A stretch of 26,802 nucleotides of DNA from Candidatus Gastranaerophilales bacterium HUM_12 (lineage in GTDB: Bacteria > Cyanobacteriota > Vampirovibrionia > Gastranaerophilales > Gastranaerophilaceae). Every line of letters begins with the position of its first letter. Within the stretch, counting starts at the first letter, position 1. Position numbers and translations under genes: made by a program. This document shows positions 14,859-22,810 of this stretch, piece after piece. The stretch is from assembly GCA_002102825.1 (NCBI GenBank), contig DABJ01000011.1:15902-42703 (forward strand), read 5' to 3'. The notes under the pieces were generated by a model. It worked only from the letters and a program-made list of their open reading frames with translations. It ran no database searches and was not told where the DNA came from.

Positions 14859-15564
14859 TTTTCTTCACCATTAATAATAATTGATTTAACTTTTTCTTTA
14901 ATTGCTTATTTTCTTCTTGTAAATCCTCTATCTGTTTTTTTAATTCATCAACAGATTTTGCATATTCTTGTTTAATTTTAGGAATCTCGTTATGGTCTAG
15001 AATAAATCTTTTCTTAGCCTCTTCTTTAATTGAAAGGATTATGTCCAATTGTTTTTTTGTAATCAAACCCAAATCAATCAAAGATTGTCCAAACTTTTTA
15101 TTTCCCTTTTGATTGGCTTCAATAGCCCTATCCAAATCATCTTGGGTGATAATTCCGCCTTGAACAAAATATTCACCCGTTCTAAATTTACCAGCAAGAA
15201 ATCCTGCGATATTCAAAATTTGAGAGTCATCAGGGATTTGCAAATACCCCTCATCTACACAAAATAGAAAATAATTAGCAATTTCTTCCATTGACATATA
15301 CGTATTTAACGCAATCTCTGATATGCTTGAATCCTTATCGCAATAATCTAGAATATTATAAATGTTTGCATCAAAATGGGCTTCTTTATAATCAAGTTCA
15401 CATTTACCCTTATAAGTCAAAACAGGCTTATATGTCGCAAAAACATAACCCAAATCACTGTCTTTATCAATTTCCTGTGACAATCTTACGTAAATAATTT
15501 CTTTTACCCAAGACGGAAACTTTGATACCTTTTCCAAAAATTGTGTTAAAAAATTTCTCTGCAT
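14842..15564 (-). CDS. MshEN/GspE-N-like domain protein with C-terminal coiled coil
   Basis: A 240-residue cytoplasmic protein. Residues about 129-186 (GEYFVQGGIITQDDLDRAI, FGQSLIDLGLITKKQLDIIL) look like the paired helix repeat of the MshEN/type II secretion ATPase N-terminal domain, some members of which bind cyclic di-GMP. Residues about 60-115 look like a small winged-helix-like fold. The last 40 residues form a heptad coiled coil (VDELKKQIEDLQEENKQLKK). No ATPase domain is present, so it is a stand-alone adaptor rather than a pilus motor. GAGAG precedes the ATG. A TTGAAC-17-TAGAAT promoter lies directly upstream. It overlaps the asparaginase start by 17 bases. Function unknown. Confidence 0.75.
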   Translation of the reverse strand: MQRNFLTQFLEKVSKFPSWVKEIIYVRLSQEIDKDSDLGYVFATYKPVLTYKGKCELDYKEAHFDANIYNILDYCDKDSSISEIALNTYMSMEEIANYFLFCVDEGYLQIPDDSQILNIAGFLAGKFRTGEYFVQGGIITQDDLDRAIEANQKGNKKFGQSLIDLGLITKKQLDIILSIKEEAKKRFILDHNEIPKIKQEYAKSVDELKKQIEDLQEENKQLKKKLNQLLLMVKKNDDEY

Positions 15565-15588
15565 AGTTACTCTCTATAATCGAGTAAT

Positions 15589-15617
15589 ATTCTATCATTA
15601 AATAGTAATTTGTTCAA
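15589..15617 (-). promoter_or_regulatory. Putative promoter of the MshEN-like/asparaginase pair
   Basis: On the minus strand TTGAAC (15617-15612) and TAGAAT (15594-15589) are 17 bases apart, about 25 bases upstream of the ATG at 15564. It separates this pair from the ACT/AGCS pair. Confidence 0.6.
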
Positions 15618-15647
15618 CATTATTAGAAAAATTTTTCACATAAAAAA

Positions 15648-15923
15648 CTAAATTTTGTGCATGTTATCAAAAATCTCTTTTTTCTGAACCCAAACTTCCA
15701 TACCCATATTTTTACCACAGGTAATAAGAGCTTCTTTGATTTCTTTGAATGTATAAGTTGATTTTTCAATGTCGCAAAGCATAAACATAACAAAGTGGCC
15801 TTGCATCAGAGTTTGTTTGATATCTTCAATATTAACTTCATTTTTTGCAAGAACAGATGTAACTTCTGCGACAATCCCGACTTTATCAATGCCTGAAACG
15901 GTAACTATTATTTGGTCTGCCAT
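15648..15923 (-). CDS. ACT-domain protein (UPF0237 type)
   Basis: A 91-residue protein that is a single ACT domain: IIVTVSGIDKVGIVAEVTSVL, VNIEDIKQTLMQGHF, VMFMLCDIEKS. It matches the small stand-alone UPF0237 family in length and in the DKVGI and NI-D-I-QT turns. ACT domains bind amino acids and act as regulators. AGGTGA precedes the ATG. The start overlaps the end of the AGCS symporter gene by 16 bases, so the two proteins are very likely co-translated, suggesting that it senses an amino acid tied to that transporter (inference). Confidence 0.88.
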   Translation of the reverse strand: MADQIIVTVSGIDKVGIVAEVTSVLAKNEVNIEDIKQTLMQGHFVMFMLCDIEKSTYTFKEIKEALITCGKNMGMEVWVQKKEIFDNMHKI

Positions 15924-17521
15924 GATGATTCACCTAAACTTTTTTCTTCATCTTCTATTATCTCTACCGGTATCGGAATAGGTTGAGTTTCTGCTTCTGC
16001 AATCCAACCTCTATTCACTAATTTACCAACCTTATATTTTTGACAATAAGCTTTCAAATCTTTTTTAACTTCCGGAGCTAAAATATACATAGCTATAATA
16101 TTTGGAACTGACATTGCAATCATCATTGCATCAGTAATGTTAATAACAGATGTAACGTTCATAACTGAACCAATTACAATAAAAGCGCAATATATAAATT
16201 GGAAAGTCAAAGTTCTTTTCTTACCTTCACCAACTAAGTAGTTCCAAGATTTTTGGCCATAATATGCCCAAGCAAGTAATGTTGATAAAGCATATAATAG
16301 AACAATTGCGGCTAACAATTTAGGGAAGAAAGGAATTACTGATTGAATTGCACTTGAAGTCATTTCAACACCAGAAGTTGAACCCGCAAATTGCTTATAA
16401 ACGCCAGTAATAACAATAGTTACAGCGGTTAAAGTACACATAAACCCTGTCATAAACGGCTCCATCAAAGAAACAAAACCTTGAGAAATCGGTTCATGAG
16501 TTTTTACTGTAGCATAGGCAATCGGAGCTGAACCAGTACCCGCTTCGTTTGTTTGAACAGAACGGCGCAAGCCCATAATCATCGCAACAAATACACCACC
16601 ATAAATTGATTCAGGGTGAAAAGCTTCTTTTACAATAATTAGGCAAGCATGAGGCAAAGCTTTGATATTAAACAAAATTACCGCCATTGCTGAAATCAGA
16701 TAAACGAAAATTTTCAATGGAACAATTTTTTCAGTAACCTTAACAATACCTTTAATACCACCGATTACAATCATACCAACGACAACTGCCATAAGCAAAC
16801 CGATTATCCAATGGAAATGAGCTAATACACTGTGTTCTCCACCAGTAACATTGATAAACTGATGAGCAGCTTGGTTGATTTGAATCATATTACCACCTGT
16901 AATACCTCCGCAAATACAAAGAATTGCAAAAATTACAGCCAAAGGTTGACCCAACCATCTTAACTTTTTACGAGTTAAACCGTGAGCCATATAATGCATA
17001 GGACCACCGGAAATTGTTCCGTCAAGGTTAAATCTTCTATATTTTACAGCCAAAGCAGCTTCTACAAATTTTAAAGACATTCCTAAGATTGAACCAACAA
17101 TAACCCAAAATGCAGCCCCAGGACCACCCATAGAAATAGCAATTGCAACACCTGCAATACTTCCCATACCGATTGTTCCTGACAAAGCAGTCATAAGAGC
17201 TTGGAATGAAGAAACTTCACCACTACCGTCATCATTAGCACCTTGTTCTTTGCTCGGTTTAACAATACTGTGGATTGAATGCATAAAGCCCCAAACCGGA
17301 ATACCTTTTAAATAGATAGTAAAGAACAAACCGGCAACCAAAATCCAGAAAATAATTATCGGAATTTCAGCGCCGCAAATTTTTATAGGATAGAAAATTA
17401 TATTCGCTACAGCATTCGAAACAGGGGCAATATGTTTGTCCATAAATGCATCAAAGTTCATCGCATTTGCACTCTGCACGCTGCACAATAGTAACATCAA
17501 AAACGTAATAAATTTCTTCAT
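15908..17521 (-). CDS. Sodium:alanine/glycine symporter family (AGCS) transporter
   Basis: A 537-residue inner-membrane carrier importing small amino acids such as alanine or glycine with sodium. The signature region reads LSGTIGMGSIAGVAIAISMG-GPGAAFW (the more common form is GTGNIAGVA), followed by RRFNLDGTISGGPMHYM and NEAGTGSAPIAYATVKTHEP. About ten hydrophobic spans are visible, preceded by a signal-like N-terminal helix (MKKFITFLMLLLCSVQSANA). AAAGGA lies 11 bases before the ATG inside a potential hairpin at 17534-17553. The -10 TATACT lies at 17602-17597. Substrate cannot be fixed from sequence. The ACT protein gene overlaps its 3' end. Confidence 0.92.
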   Translation of the reverse strand: MKKFITFLMLLLCSVQSANAMNFDAFMDKHIAPVSNAVANIIFYPIKICGAEIPIIIFWILVAGLFFTIYLKGIPVWGFMHSIHSIVKPSKEQGANDDGSGEVSSFQALMTALSGTIGMGSIAGVAIAISMGGPGAAFWVIVGSILGMSLKFVEAALAVKYRRFNLDGTISGGPMHYMAHGLTRKKLRWLGQPLAVIFAILCICGGITGGNMIQINQAAHQFINVTGGEHSVLAHFHWIIGLLMAVVVGMIVIGGIKGIVKVTEKIVPLKIFVYLISAMAVILFNIKALPHACLIIVKEAFHPESIYGGVFVAMIMGLRRSVQTNEAGTGSAPIAYATVKTHEPISQGFVSLMEPFMTGFMCTLTAVTIVITGVYKQFAGSTSGVEMTSSAIQSVIPFFPKLLAAIVLLYALSTLLAWAYYGQKSWNYLVGEGKKRTLTFQFIYCAFIVIGSVMNVTSVINITDAMMIAMSVPNIIAMYILAPEVKKDLKAYCQKYKVGKLVNRGWIAEAETQPIPIPVEIIEDEEKSLGESSWQTK

Positions 17522-17533
17522 TTTTTATTCTAT

Positions 17534-17553
17534 CCTTTCAGCTGATTAAAAGG
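17534..17553 (-). promoter_or_regulatory. Hairpin covering the AGCS ribosome-binding site
   Basis: In the minus-strand transcript CCTTT (17553-17549) can pair with AAAGG (17538-17534), and the latter is the Shine-Dalgarno of the symporter gene. The stem is only 5 bp (A/T-rich) with a 10-base loop, so the effect on translation may be modest. No glycine riboswitch signature is present in this leader. Confidence 0.3.
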
Positions 17554-17596
17554 TCAAGTTCCCTCTCTGGGGTAAATCCAACCAAATTCTACTAAT

Positions 17597-17602
17597 AGTA
17601 TA
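17597..17602 (-). promoter_or_regulatory. Putative extended -10 of the AGCS gene
   Basis: TGC-TATACT on the minus strand is an extended -10 element. The -35 position (CGTTCA) is poor, as is common with extended -10 promoters. The leader would be about 70 bases. Confidence 0.4.
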
Positions 17603-17666
17603 GCAAAAACATGCAAATATGAACGTTAATCTTTACAAAAACTTAAAATAAACCGCCATTTACAAC

Positions 17667-17695
17667 TTGTTAATAAAGCTTTTCAATGATACAAT
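17667..17695 (+). promoter_or_regulatory. Putative promoter of the GH57 gene
   Basis: TTGTTA (17667-17672), 17 bases, TACAAT (17690-17695). The predicted start near 17702 leaves a very short leader (about 8-11 bases), so the AAGGTTGAG before the ATG would be partly outside the transcript. Confidence 0.5.
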
Positions 17696-17709
17696 AAGGT
17701 TGAGATTAT

Positions 17710-19980
17710 ATGATGAGTCAAACGAAAAAACTATCAATAGCCTTTTATTGGCACATGCACCAACCCGTTTATCAACTAACATCAAACGGGGATTACATAA
17801 TGCCGTGGGTAAGATTGCACGCAGTAAAAGATTATCTTGATATGGCTTTGTGGGCTAAAAAGTTTGAAAAGTTAAAATTAAATTTCAACTTTGTTCCCGT
17901 GTTGTTAGATTCAATCCTTGAGTATGCAGAAAAAGATGCGCACGATATTCATTCGAGACTTACCATCACGCCCAAAAACAAACTTAACAATGAAGATAAA
18001 ATTTTCATTTTGAACAACTTTTTTGATGCAAATTATCAAACAATGATTTTGACCAATGAAGAATATCATAGACTTTATCAAATGGTTCAAGCCCATGGAA
18101 CAGCAAATACTGATATCTTCACAAATCAAGAATATGCCGACATTATGGCATTATTCAATTTAGCTTGGATTGACCCATCATTCAAAACATCAAACAAGGA
18201 ATTAAAACGATTAGTTAAAAAAGGGAAAAATTATACTCTTGAAGACAGAATTGAAATTATTGATATTCAAAGAGATATAATAAGAAAAATAGTTCCAACA
18301 TTAAAAAGATTATCAAACAAAAATAAAATCGAAATTACGACAAGTCCTTACTATCACCCGATTTTGCCAATTTTGCTTGACTATAAAAATATAAGAAAAA
18401 ATGCATCAATTGATGATGAAATTCAAAATTTAAAAACCGAAAATGATGCAAAAGTCCAAACTAAAATGGCACTTGATAGAGTTGAAGAACTTATCGGAAG
18501 ACGCCCACGAGGAATTTGGCCGTCAGAACAATGTATAAATGCCCCAACACTTGAAATGCTTAGTGATTTAGGTGTTGAATGGTCAATTTCTGATGAAGGG
18601 ATTTTGGCAAGCTCTATAGATTTTGAATTTGAACACGATTTCAAAGGATTTTTAAAAGAACCTTATCACCTTTTAAAAACTTATGAATACAAAACTAAAA
18701 AATCTGATATCAAGATGATTTTCAGGGATTCGACAATTCATAATCTTATCAGTTTTGAATATCCGCATCACAACCCAATTGCAACAGCAAATGATTTATA
18801 TGACAGAATAAAAGTTATGCAAAGCAAAATTTTGTCTTCCCCTGACAAAGACCATTTGTTGACAATTGCATTAGATGGTGAAAATTGTTGGGAAAATTAT
18901 TTTGAAGATGGTTCATCTTTCTTGAAAACTCTATACACGTTGATTACAGAAGATGATACCTTGGAAACAGTTTTAATAAGTGATTATATTGAACAAACGA
19001 AAGAACACAAATTACTACCAAAAATCGCAGCCGGTTCGGGATTCAACAGGAACTTCAAATTGTGGATTGATGAACCAGTCAAAGATTTAGCATGGACGTA
19101 TTTAAAACGTGTTCGTGACGATTTTTCAGAATTTGAAAAACGAGAACCGTTAAATCCAAATATTGAACTTGCAAGAAAAGAACTATTTATTTGTGAGGGT
19201 AGTGACTGGTTTTGGTGGTATGGTGAGCCAAATGATTCCGGTCGTGACAATATTTTTGATTTTATTTTTAGAACGCATTTAAAAAATATTTACAAATATT
19301 TAGATTTAGATATTCCAAAATATTTAGATGACCCAATCACCGATATTTCACCGTCTAAACCTTCTAAATATCCGAAATCATTAATCACACCACAAATTAA
19401 TGGTAAAGAAATTACAGATGAAGATGATGAGTGGAACAATGCCGGCTGTATTGAAATTCCGGACGGACCTGTTTTGAGAGAATCAAAATTGTTTGAAAAA
19501 ATAAGATTTGGTAACGATGAAGAAAATTTTTATCTAAAATTTCACTTAAACAAATACCTCAAAGACAGTGAAGAATTATCAAAACGAACTTATCAGATGT
19601 ATATTTATTTAAGAAAAGCAGGAAGAAAACAAGCCCTTGCTCCAGTTCGTTTGATAAACAAAACTCAAAATATTCCACCGATTTCAATGGAAAAATTTCA
19701 TAACGAAATTCAAATTGCAGTCAGAAAAGATTCACTCCAATTTTTAAGACTAATCAAAGCAATTTCCGGAGATATGTGGGTTCTCGCAAATACGAAGTCT
19801 ATAGAATCTGCGTATAATGAGGTTTTGGATTTGAAAATTCCATTCGATTCGCTTGATATAAAAAGCGGAGAAACTCTTGAATTCATCTTCATTAATGCAA
19901 ATTTTGGTATAAAAGACTTCTATATTCCAAATGAAATGGTTTTATCAGTAACAAGACCTGCATTAGTTTTGCAAAAGTAA
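17710..19980 (+). CDS. Glycoside hydrolase family 57 enzyme (alpha-glucan active)
   Basis: A 756-residue GH57 protein, the family of alpha-amylases, 4-alpha-glucanotransferases and glycogen-branching enzymes. Conserved regions appear in order: FYWHMHQPVYQ near the N-terminus, ITTSPYYHPILPIL, GIWPSEQC with the catalytic nucleophile E273, ALDGENCWE with the acid/base D389, and SDWFWWYG after about 490. The C-terminal 180 residues look like a beta-sandwich accessory domain (YQMYIYLRKAGRKQ). There is no signal peptide, so it acts on cytoplasmic glucans such as glycogen. Two adjacent ATGs (17710, 17713) are possible starts. It stands alone, between the divergent AGCS gene and the convergent upp region. 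The exact activity (amylase or transferase) is not resolved. Confidence 0.9.
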   Translation: MMSQTKKLSIAFYWHMHQPVYQLTSNGDYIMPWVRLHAVKDYLDMALWAKKFEKLKLNFNFVPVLLDSILEYAEKDAHDIHSRLTITPKNKLNNEDKIFILNNFFDANYQTMILTNEEYHRLYQMVQAHGTANTDIFTNQEYADIMALFNLAWIDPSFKTSNKELKRLVKKGKNYTLEDRIEIIDIQRDIIRKIVPTLKRLSNKNKIEITTSPYYHPILPILLDYKNIRKNASIDDEIQNLKTENDAKVQTKMALDRVEELIGRRPRGIWPSEQCINAPTLEMLSDLGVEWSISDEGILASSIDFEFEHDFKGFLKEPYHLLKTYEYKTKKSDIKMIFRDSTIHNLISFEYPHHNPIATANDLYDRIKVMQSKILSSPDKDHLLTIALDGENCWENYFEDGSSFLKTLYTLITEDDTLETVLISDYIEQTKEHKLLPKIAAGSGFNRNFKLWIDEPVKDLAWTYLKRVRDDFSEFEKREPLNPNIELARKELFICEGSDWFWWYGEPNDSGRDNIFDFIFRTHLKNIYKYLDLDIPKYLDDPITDISPSKPSKYPKSLITPQINGKEITDEDDEWNNAGCIEIPDGPVLRESKLFEKIRFGNDEENFYLKFHLNKYLKDSEELSKRTYQMYIYLRKAGRKQALAPVRLINKTQNIPPISMEKFHNEIQIAVRKDSLQFLRLIKAISGDMWVLANTKSIESAYNEVLDLKIPFDSLDIKSGETLEFIFINANFGIKDFYIPNEMVLSVTRPALVLQK

Positions 19981-20037
19981 TCCGTTAGAAACCAAACCTA
20001 ATGCAACAATTTGAAGTGTAACAAACAATATTCCCAT
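19963..20037 (-). CDS. Candidate 24-residue hydrophobic peptide downstream of upp
   Basis: An open frame beginning MGILFVTLQIVALGLV and ending LLLQN is preceded by a good AAGGGGAATTAAAG ribosome-binding site. Nearly the whole peptide is one hydrophobic helix, as in very small membrane proteins. The last codons overlap, antisense, the end of the GH57 gene. It lies 85 bases after upp on the same strand and could be read from that operon; no separate promoter is clear. Coding status is unproven. Confidence 0.35.
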   Translation of the reverse strand: MGILFVTLQIVALGLVSNGLLLQN

Positions 20038-20121
20038 CTTTAATTCCCCTTTAGTTACATGGTATTAAAGGTATTTTTTACACTATAATTGCTAATATAT
20101 GAATTTTTGTGACACTCTTAA

Positions 20122-20772
20122 TTAAGTGTTGAAAATTCTATCACCTGCATCACCCATTCCAGGGACAATATAACCTTTTTCATTCAAATGGTCATCAACG
20201 GCAGCAGTAATAATTTCTATATCCGGATAATGTTTTTGAATATTTTTAATACCCTGTGGTGCGGCAATTATACAGATACATTTGATATTACTTACCGGAA
20301 TGCCTTTTTGTGCATACAAATCAATTGCCGCTAATAAAGAGTTTCCGGTCGCAAGCATTGGGTCAGTAATATAGACATAAAATTTTTCAGGATTAGGAGC
20401 GTCCATAGGAACTTTGTTGTAATACCAAACAGGTTTCAAAGTTTTTTCATCACGATACATACCAATGTGGCGAATTGTAGCTTGTGGCAAAATATCAATC
20501 GCTTCATCAGTAAAAATCAATCCTGCTCTTAAAATAGGTGAAATAATTAAATTGATATCAGGGTCAACTGTTTTTGCTCTAAAAGTTGTCAATGGAGTAG
20601 TTACATCTCTTTCAACAAGTGGAAGATTTTTTGCTGCTTCATATAAAAGGCATCTTGTAATTTTTCTTGTAGCAATTCTTACCCCTTGACTATCAGTATC
20701 TTTATCTCGCATTGTACACAAATTCAAAAGTACAACAGGATTATTTATTACTCTAACTTTATCCATATTCAT
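20122..20772 (-). CDS. upp: Uracil phosphoribosyltransferase
   Basis: A 216-residue pyrimidine-salvage enzyme making UMP from uracil and PRPP in the cytoplasm. The PRPP-binding loop is VYITDPMLATGNSL. The uracil-recognition motif is GYIVPGMGDAGDRIFNT at the C-terminus. RAGLIFTDEAIDILP and HIGMYRDEKTLKP are further family stretches. The ATG at 20772 has AGGGG 8 bases upstream; a GTG at 20781 lies inside that Shine-Dalgarno and is rejected. The Shine-Dalgarno begins at the stop codon of the MCE gene, so upp is translationally tied to it. This partner is unusual for upp, which often sits with uraA or glyA. Confidence 0.95.
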   Translation of the reverse strand: MNMDKVRVINNPVVLLNLCTMRDKDTDSQGVRIATRKITRCLLYEAAKNLPLVERDVTTPLTTFRAKTVDPDINLIISPILRAGLIFTDEAIDILPQATIRHIGMYRDEKTLKPVWYYNKVPMDAPNPEKFYVYITDPMLATGNSLLAAIDLYAQKGIPVSNIKCICIIAAPQGIKNIQKHYPDIEIITAAVDDHLNEKGYIVPGMGDAGDRIFNT

Positions 20773-20783
20773 AATTATCACCC

Positions 20784-21401
20784 CTATTTTTTGAAATTTT
20801 TCATAAATTTACTTTCAGTTTGATGTAAAGAGTCAATCAAATCGTCAACTTTTATCAACTGTTCTGTTGCATCTGCAGGATTAACAACATTTGCAGGAAT
20901 ACCATGTTCTAAATCAAACTGATTTGATGCATGGTCTAATGTTCCAAAAATTGCGTCCATTTCTTTGAAAATATCATTAAACAAACTCATAACCTTACCC
21001 AATCTTGTAGGGTCTTTAGTTACGATGATTTTATTGTGATAAGCTCCTTTTTGAGGAGGATAGATTTCCAAAGCTTTTGAACCTCCAAGTCCTGAAGCTT
21101 CAACTGTTGCAATCGCCCCAACAGGTAATACAAGACCTTTTTGAGTAATTACAAATTTTATATAAACACTAGATGCAACTATCTGAATTTTTTTGACAAA
21201 ACCAATTTGTACACCCAAAAATTTGACAGGTGAACCAACAATCAAGCCATCAACATCTTCCATAAATATTTGATAACTCTTAAATTGCTTTTGATTTTGG
21301 TATTTGTAATACCTAAAACCGAGAACAGAAACTGCTACTATAATAAGCCAAATCACAAATTCCGCCCACGCATATACTCGAATATTATCAAATTTTCTCA
21401 T
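20784..21401 (-). CDS. MCE/MlaD-family lipid-transport protein
   Basis: A 205-residue protein with one N-terminal membrane span (YAWAEFVIWLIIVAVSVLGF) and an MCE domain: VDGLIVGSPVKFLGVQIGFV, a second strand set around ASSVYIKFVI, and VEASGLGGSKALEIYPP. A short helical tail follows. MlaD-type proteins form periplasmic rings that pass phospholipids between the membranes, so their presence implies a two-membrane envelope. No Mla ABC permease or ATPase gene is adjacent; the partner here is upp. I chose ATG 21401: a TATAAT at 21413-21408 puts the predicted transcript start at about this ATG, and no Shine-Dalgarno exists for it or for the TTG at 21428, so the mRNA may be leaderless. Confidence 0.85.
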   Translation of the reverse strand: MRKFDNIRVYAWAEFVIWLIIVAVSVLGFRYYKYQNQKQFKSYQIFMEDVDGLIVGSPVKFLGVQIGFVKKIQIVASSVYIKFVITQKGLVLPVGAIATVEASGLGGSKALEIYPPQKGAYHNKIIVTKDPTRLGKVMSLFNDIFKEMDAIFGTLDHASNQFDLEHGIPANVVNPADATEQLIKVDDLIDSLHQTESKFMKNFKK

Positions 21402-21407
21402 ACAAAT

Positions 21408-21413
21408 ATTATA
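21408..21413 (-). promoter_or_regulatory. Putative -10 of the mce-upp operon (possibly leaderless)
   Basis: A consensus TATAAT on the minus strand ends 6 bases before the ATG at 21401, so a start 7 bases downstream would fall on the A of ATG. The -35 at 17 bases (TTTAGT) is weak. Confidence 0.45.
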
Positions 21414-21480
21414 CACAAAAGTCAACAATTACTAAATTATGTCATTTAACTTTACGTATTTTTGTAATAGATTGAATTAC

Positions 21481-21870
21481 ATGTTAGATTTTGTAAAGTC
21501 AATTTTTTATGAATTTTTATCCTACTTTGTGCCACAAAGAATGGTTTACAAAGTTACTGGACACTGCAAAAAGTGTGGAAAATGTTGCAATTATATGTAC
21601 AGTGTTGATACTTACACAGAAAAAGAATTCAAAATAATGCAAACCATTTTCCCTACCTACAAAAGATTTTACATAAAAGGTCGAGATGAAGAAGGAAACC
21701 TCGTTTTTGCATGCAAACTTGTAACTCCTGAGGGCTTATGTTCTGACTATAAGCACCGTCCAAGAATGTGCAGAAAATATCCGGTCAAAAGAGTTACTTA
21801 TCCGGCCAAACTCCATGATGGCTGTGGTTATAAGGTTAATATCAAAACTTTCGACGACTACTTGAAATAA
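21481..21870 (+). CDS. CxxCxxCC cysteine-cluster protein (YkgJ/UPF0153 type)
   Basis: A 129-residue protein with the YkgJ-family metal-cluster signature CKKCGKCC (C29, C32, C35, C36) and later cysteines in FACKL, GLCSDY, RPRMCRKYP and DGCGY. These are thought to bind zinc or an Fe-S cluster; the biological role is not established. Neither possible ATG (21439 or 21481) has a good Shine-Dalgarno. I prefer 21481, which begins MLDFVKSIFYEF and leaves room for a divergent promoter against the MCE gene; the longer form adds 14 residues. Confidence 0.8.
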   Translation: MLDFVKSIFYEFLSYFVPQRMVYKVTGHCKKCGKCCNYMYSVDTYTEKEFKIMQTIFPTYKRFYIKGRDEEGNLVFACKLVTPEGLCSDYKHRPRMCRKYPVKRVTYPAKLHDGCGYKVNIKTFDDYLK

Positions 21871-21952
21871 GATTTATCTTCACCTTACTCTTGTTCTCAA
21901 ACAAATTCGGGGAAGGACAAACAAAGACATTTTTTCAAATAATAAAAGATTT

Positions 21953-22807
21953 TTACAACAACAAAATCAAGCAACTACCACCAATCATAATCACAGAACC
22001 AATAATCTTTTTCTGCAAGTTATCTTCATGGAAAAATTTATAACCAAACAACACAGATACAATCGTTGACAATTGAAATAACGCCAGCGACAATCCAACA
22101 TTCAATTTTAGGAACACAAAATTCGTTGATAACTGCATAATTCCAAAACAAAATGCCACCATTAAACATTTTCCTAAATCTGAACGACCTAAGACCTCAA
22201 ATTTTTTCCTAAACAAAATCATCAATATAAACGAGAAAAGTAAGCCGGTGAAACACCAGAGCACAAATGACTGTTCGGGAGTTGATAATAAAATTATCTT
22301 TTTTAATACGGCTGCTTCGCAACCCGAGAAGAATAATGCACAAAATCTTAGAATTATGTCTTTTCTCAAGAATAGCTTGAAACTCAGCCCATCATCTACA
22401 GTATCAAAAATATACCAACTTCCCCAAATAACCAGTAGCATACCTAAAACACCAAACAGGGAGGGGATTTCATTGAGAAACAACCAACCAAAAGCCAGTC
22501 CTACTAAGCATTTGTAGGAGTTGATAGGTCCTAAAATAGACATTTCTCCGGATTGTAGGGCTTTTATAAGACAAATATTTCCTAATGTACATAAAATTCC
22601 TGCACCTAAAACATAGCACCAATAATTTAATCCATAAACACTCCAATTAATATTCAGTGCAAATGGGAAACAAAACAAACTCAAAAATAAATAGCAATAA
22701 AAATTAATCAAAATTGCAGAATGTGTTTTGACAAGTTTTTTTTGAAAAACATTTGCTAAAGGATTAGAAACAATTCTTGAAGCGAGAGCAACAACCGTTC
22801 CTAACAC
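21953..22807 (-). CDS. EamA/DMT-superfamily transporter
   Basis: A 284-residue protein of about ten hydrophobic helices in two similar halves, as in EamA-type drug/metabolite carriers. Useful landmarks are GAGILCTLGNICLIKALQSG, MSILGPINSYKCLVGL with FGWLFLNEIPS at the end of the first half, and LFQLSTIVSVLFGYKFFHE in the second. Inner membrane; substrate unknown. The start is a GTG at 22807, with AAGGA about 12 bases upstream inside the end of corA. The 3-base gap to the corA stop makes translational coupling likely. Confidence 0.88.
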   Translation of the reverse strand: MLGTVVALASRIVSNPLANVFQKKLVKTHSAILINFYCYLFLSLFCFPFALNINWSVYGLNYWCYVLGAGILCTLGNICLIKALQSGEMSILGPINSYKCLVGLAFGWLFLNEIPSLFGVLGMLLVIWGSWYIFDTVDDGLSFKLFLRKDIILRFCALFFSGCEAAVLKKIILLSTPEQSFVLWCFTGLLFSFILMILFRKKFEVLGRSDLGKCLMVAFCFGIMQLSTNFVFLKLNVGLSLALFQLSTIVSVLFGYKFFHEDNLQKKIIGSVIMIGGSCLILLL

Positions 22808-22810
22808 TTG

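Noticed and set aside
17522..17600. Glycine riboswitch before the AGCS symporter
   Set aside because: Such switches often precede this transporter family, but the conserved tandem aptamer sequences are absent and the leader is too short.
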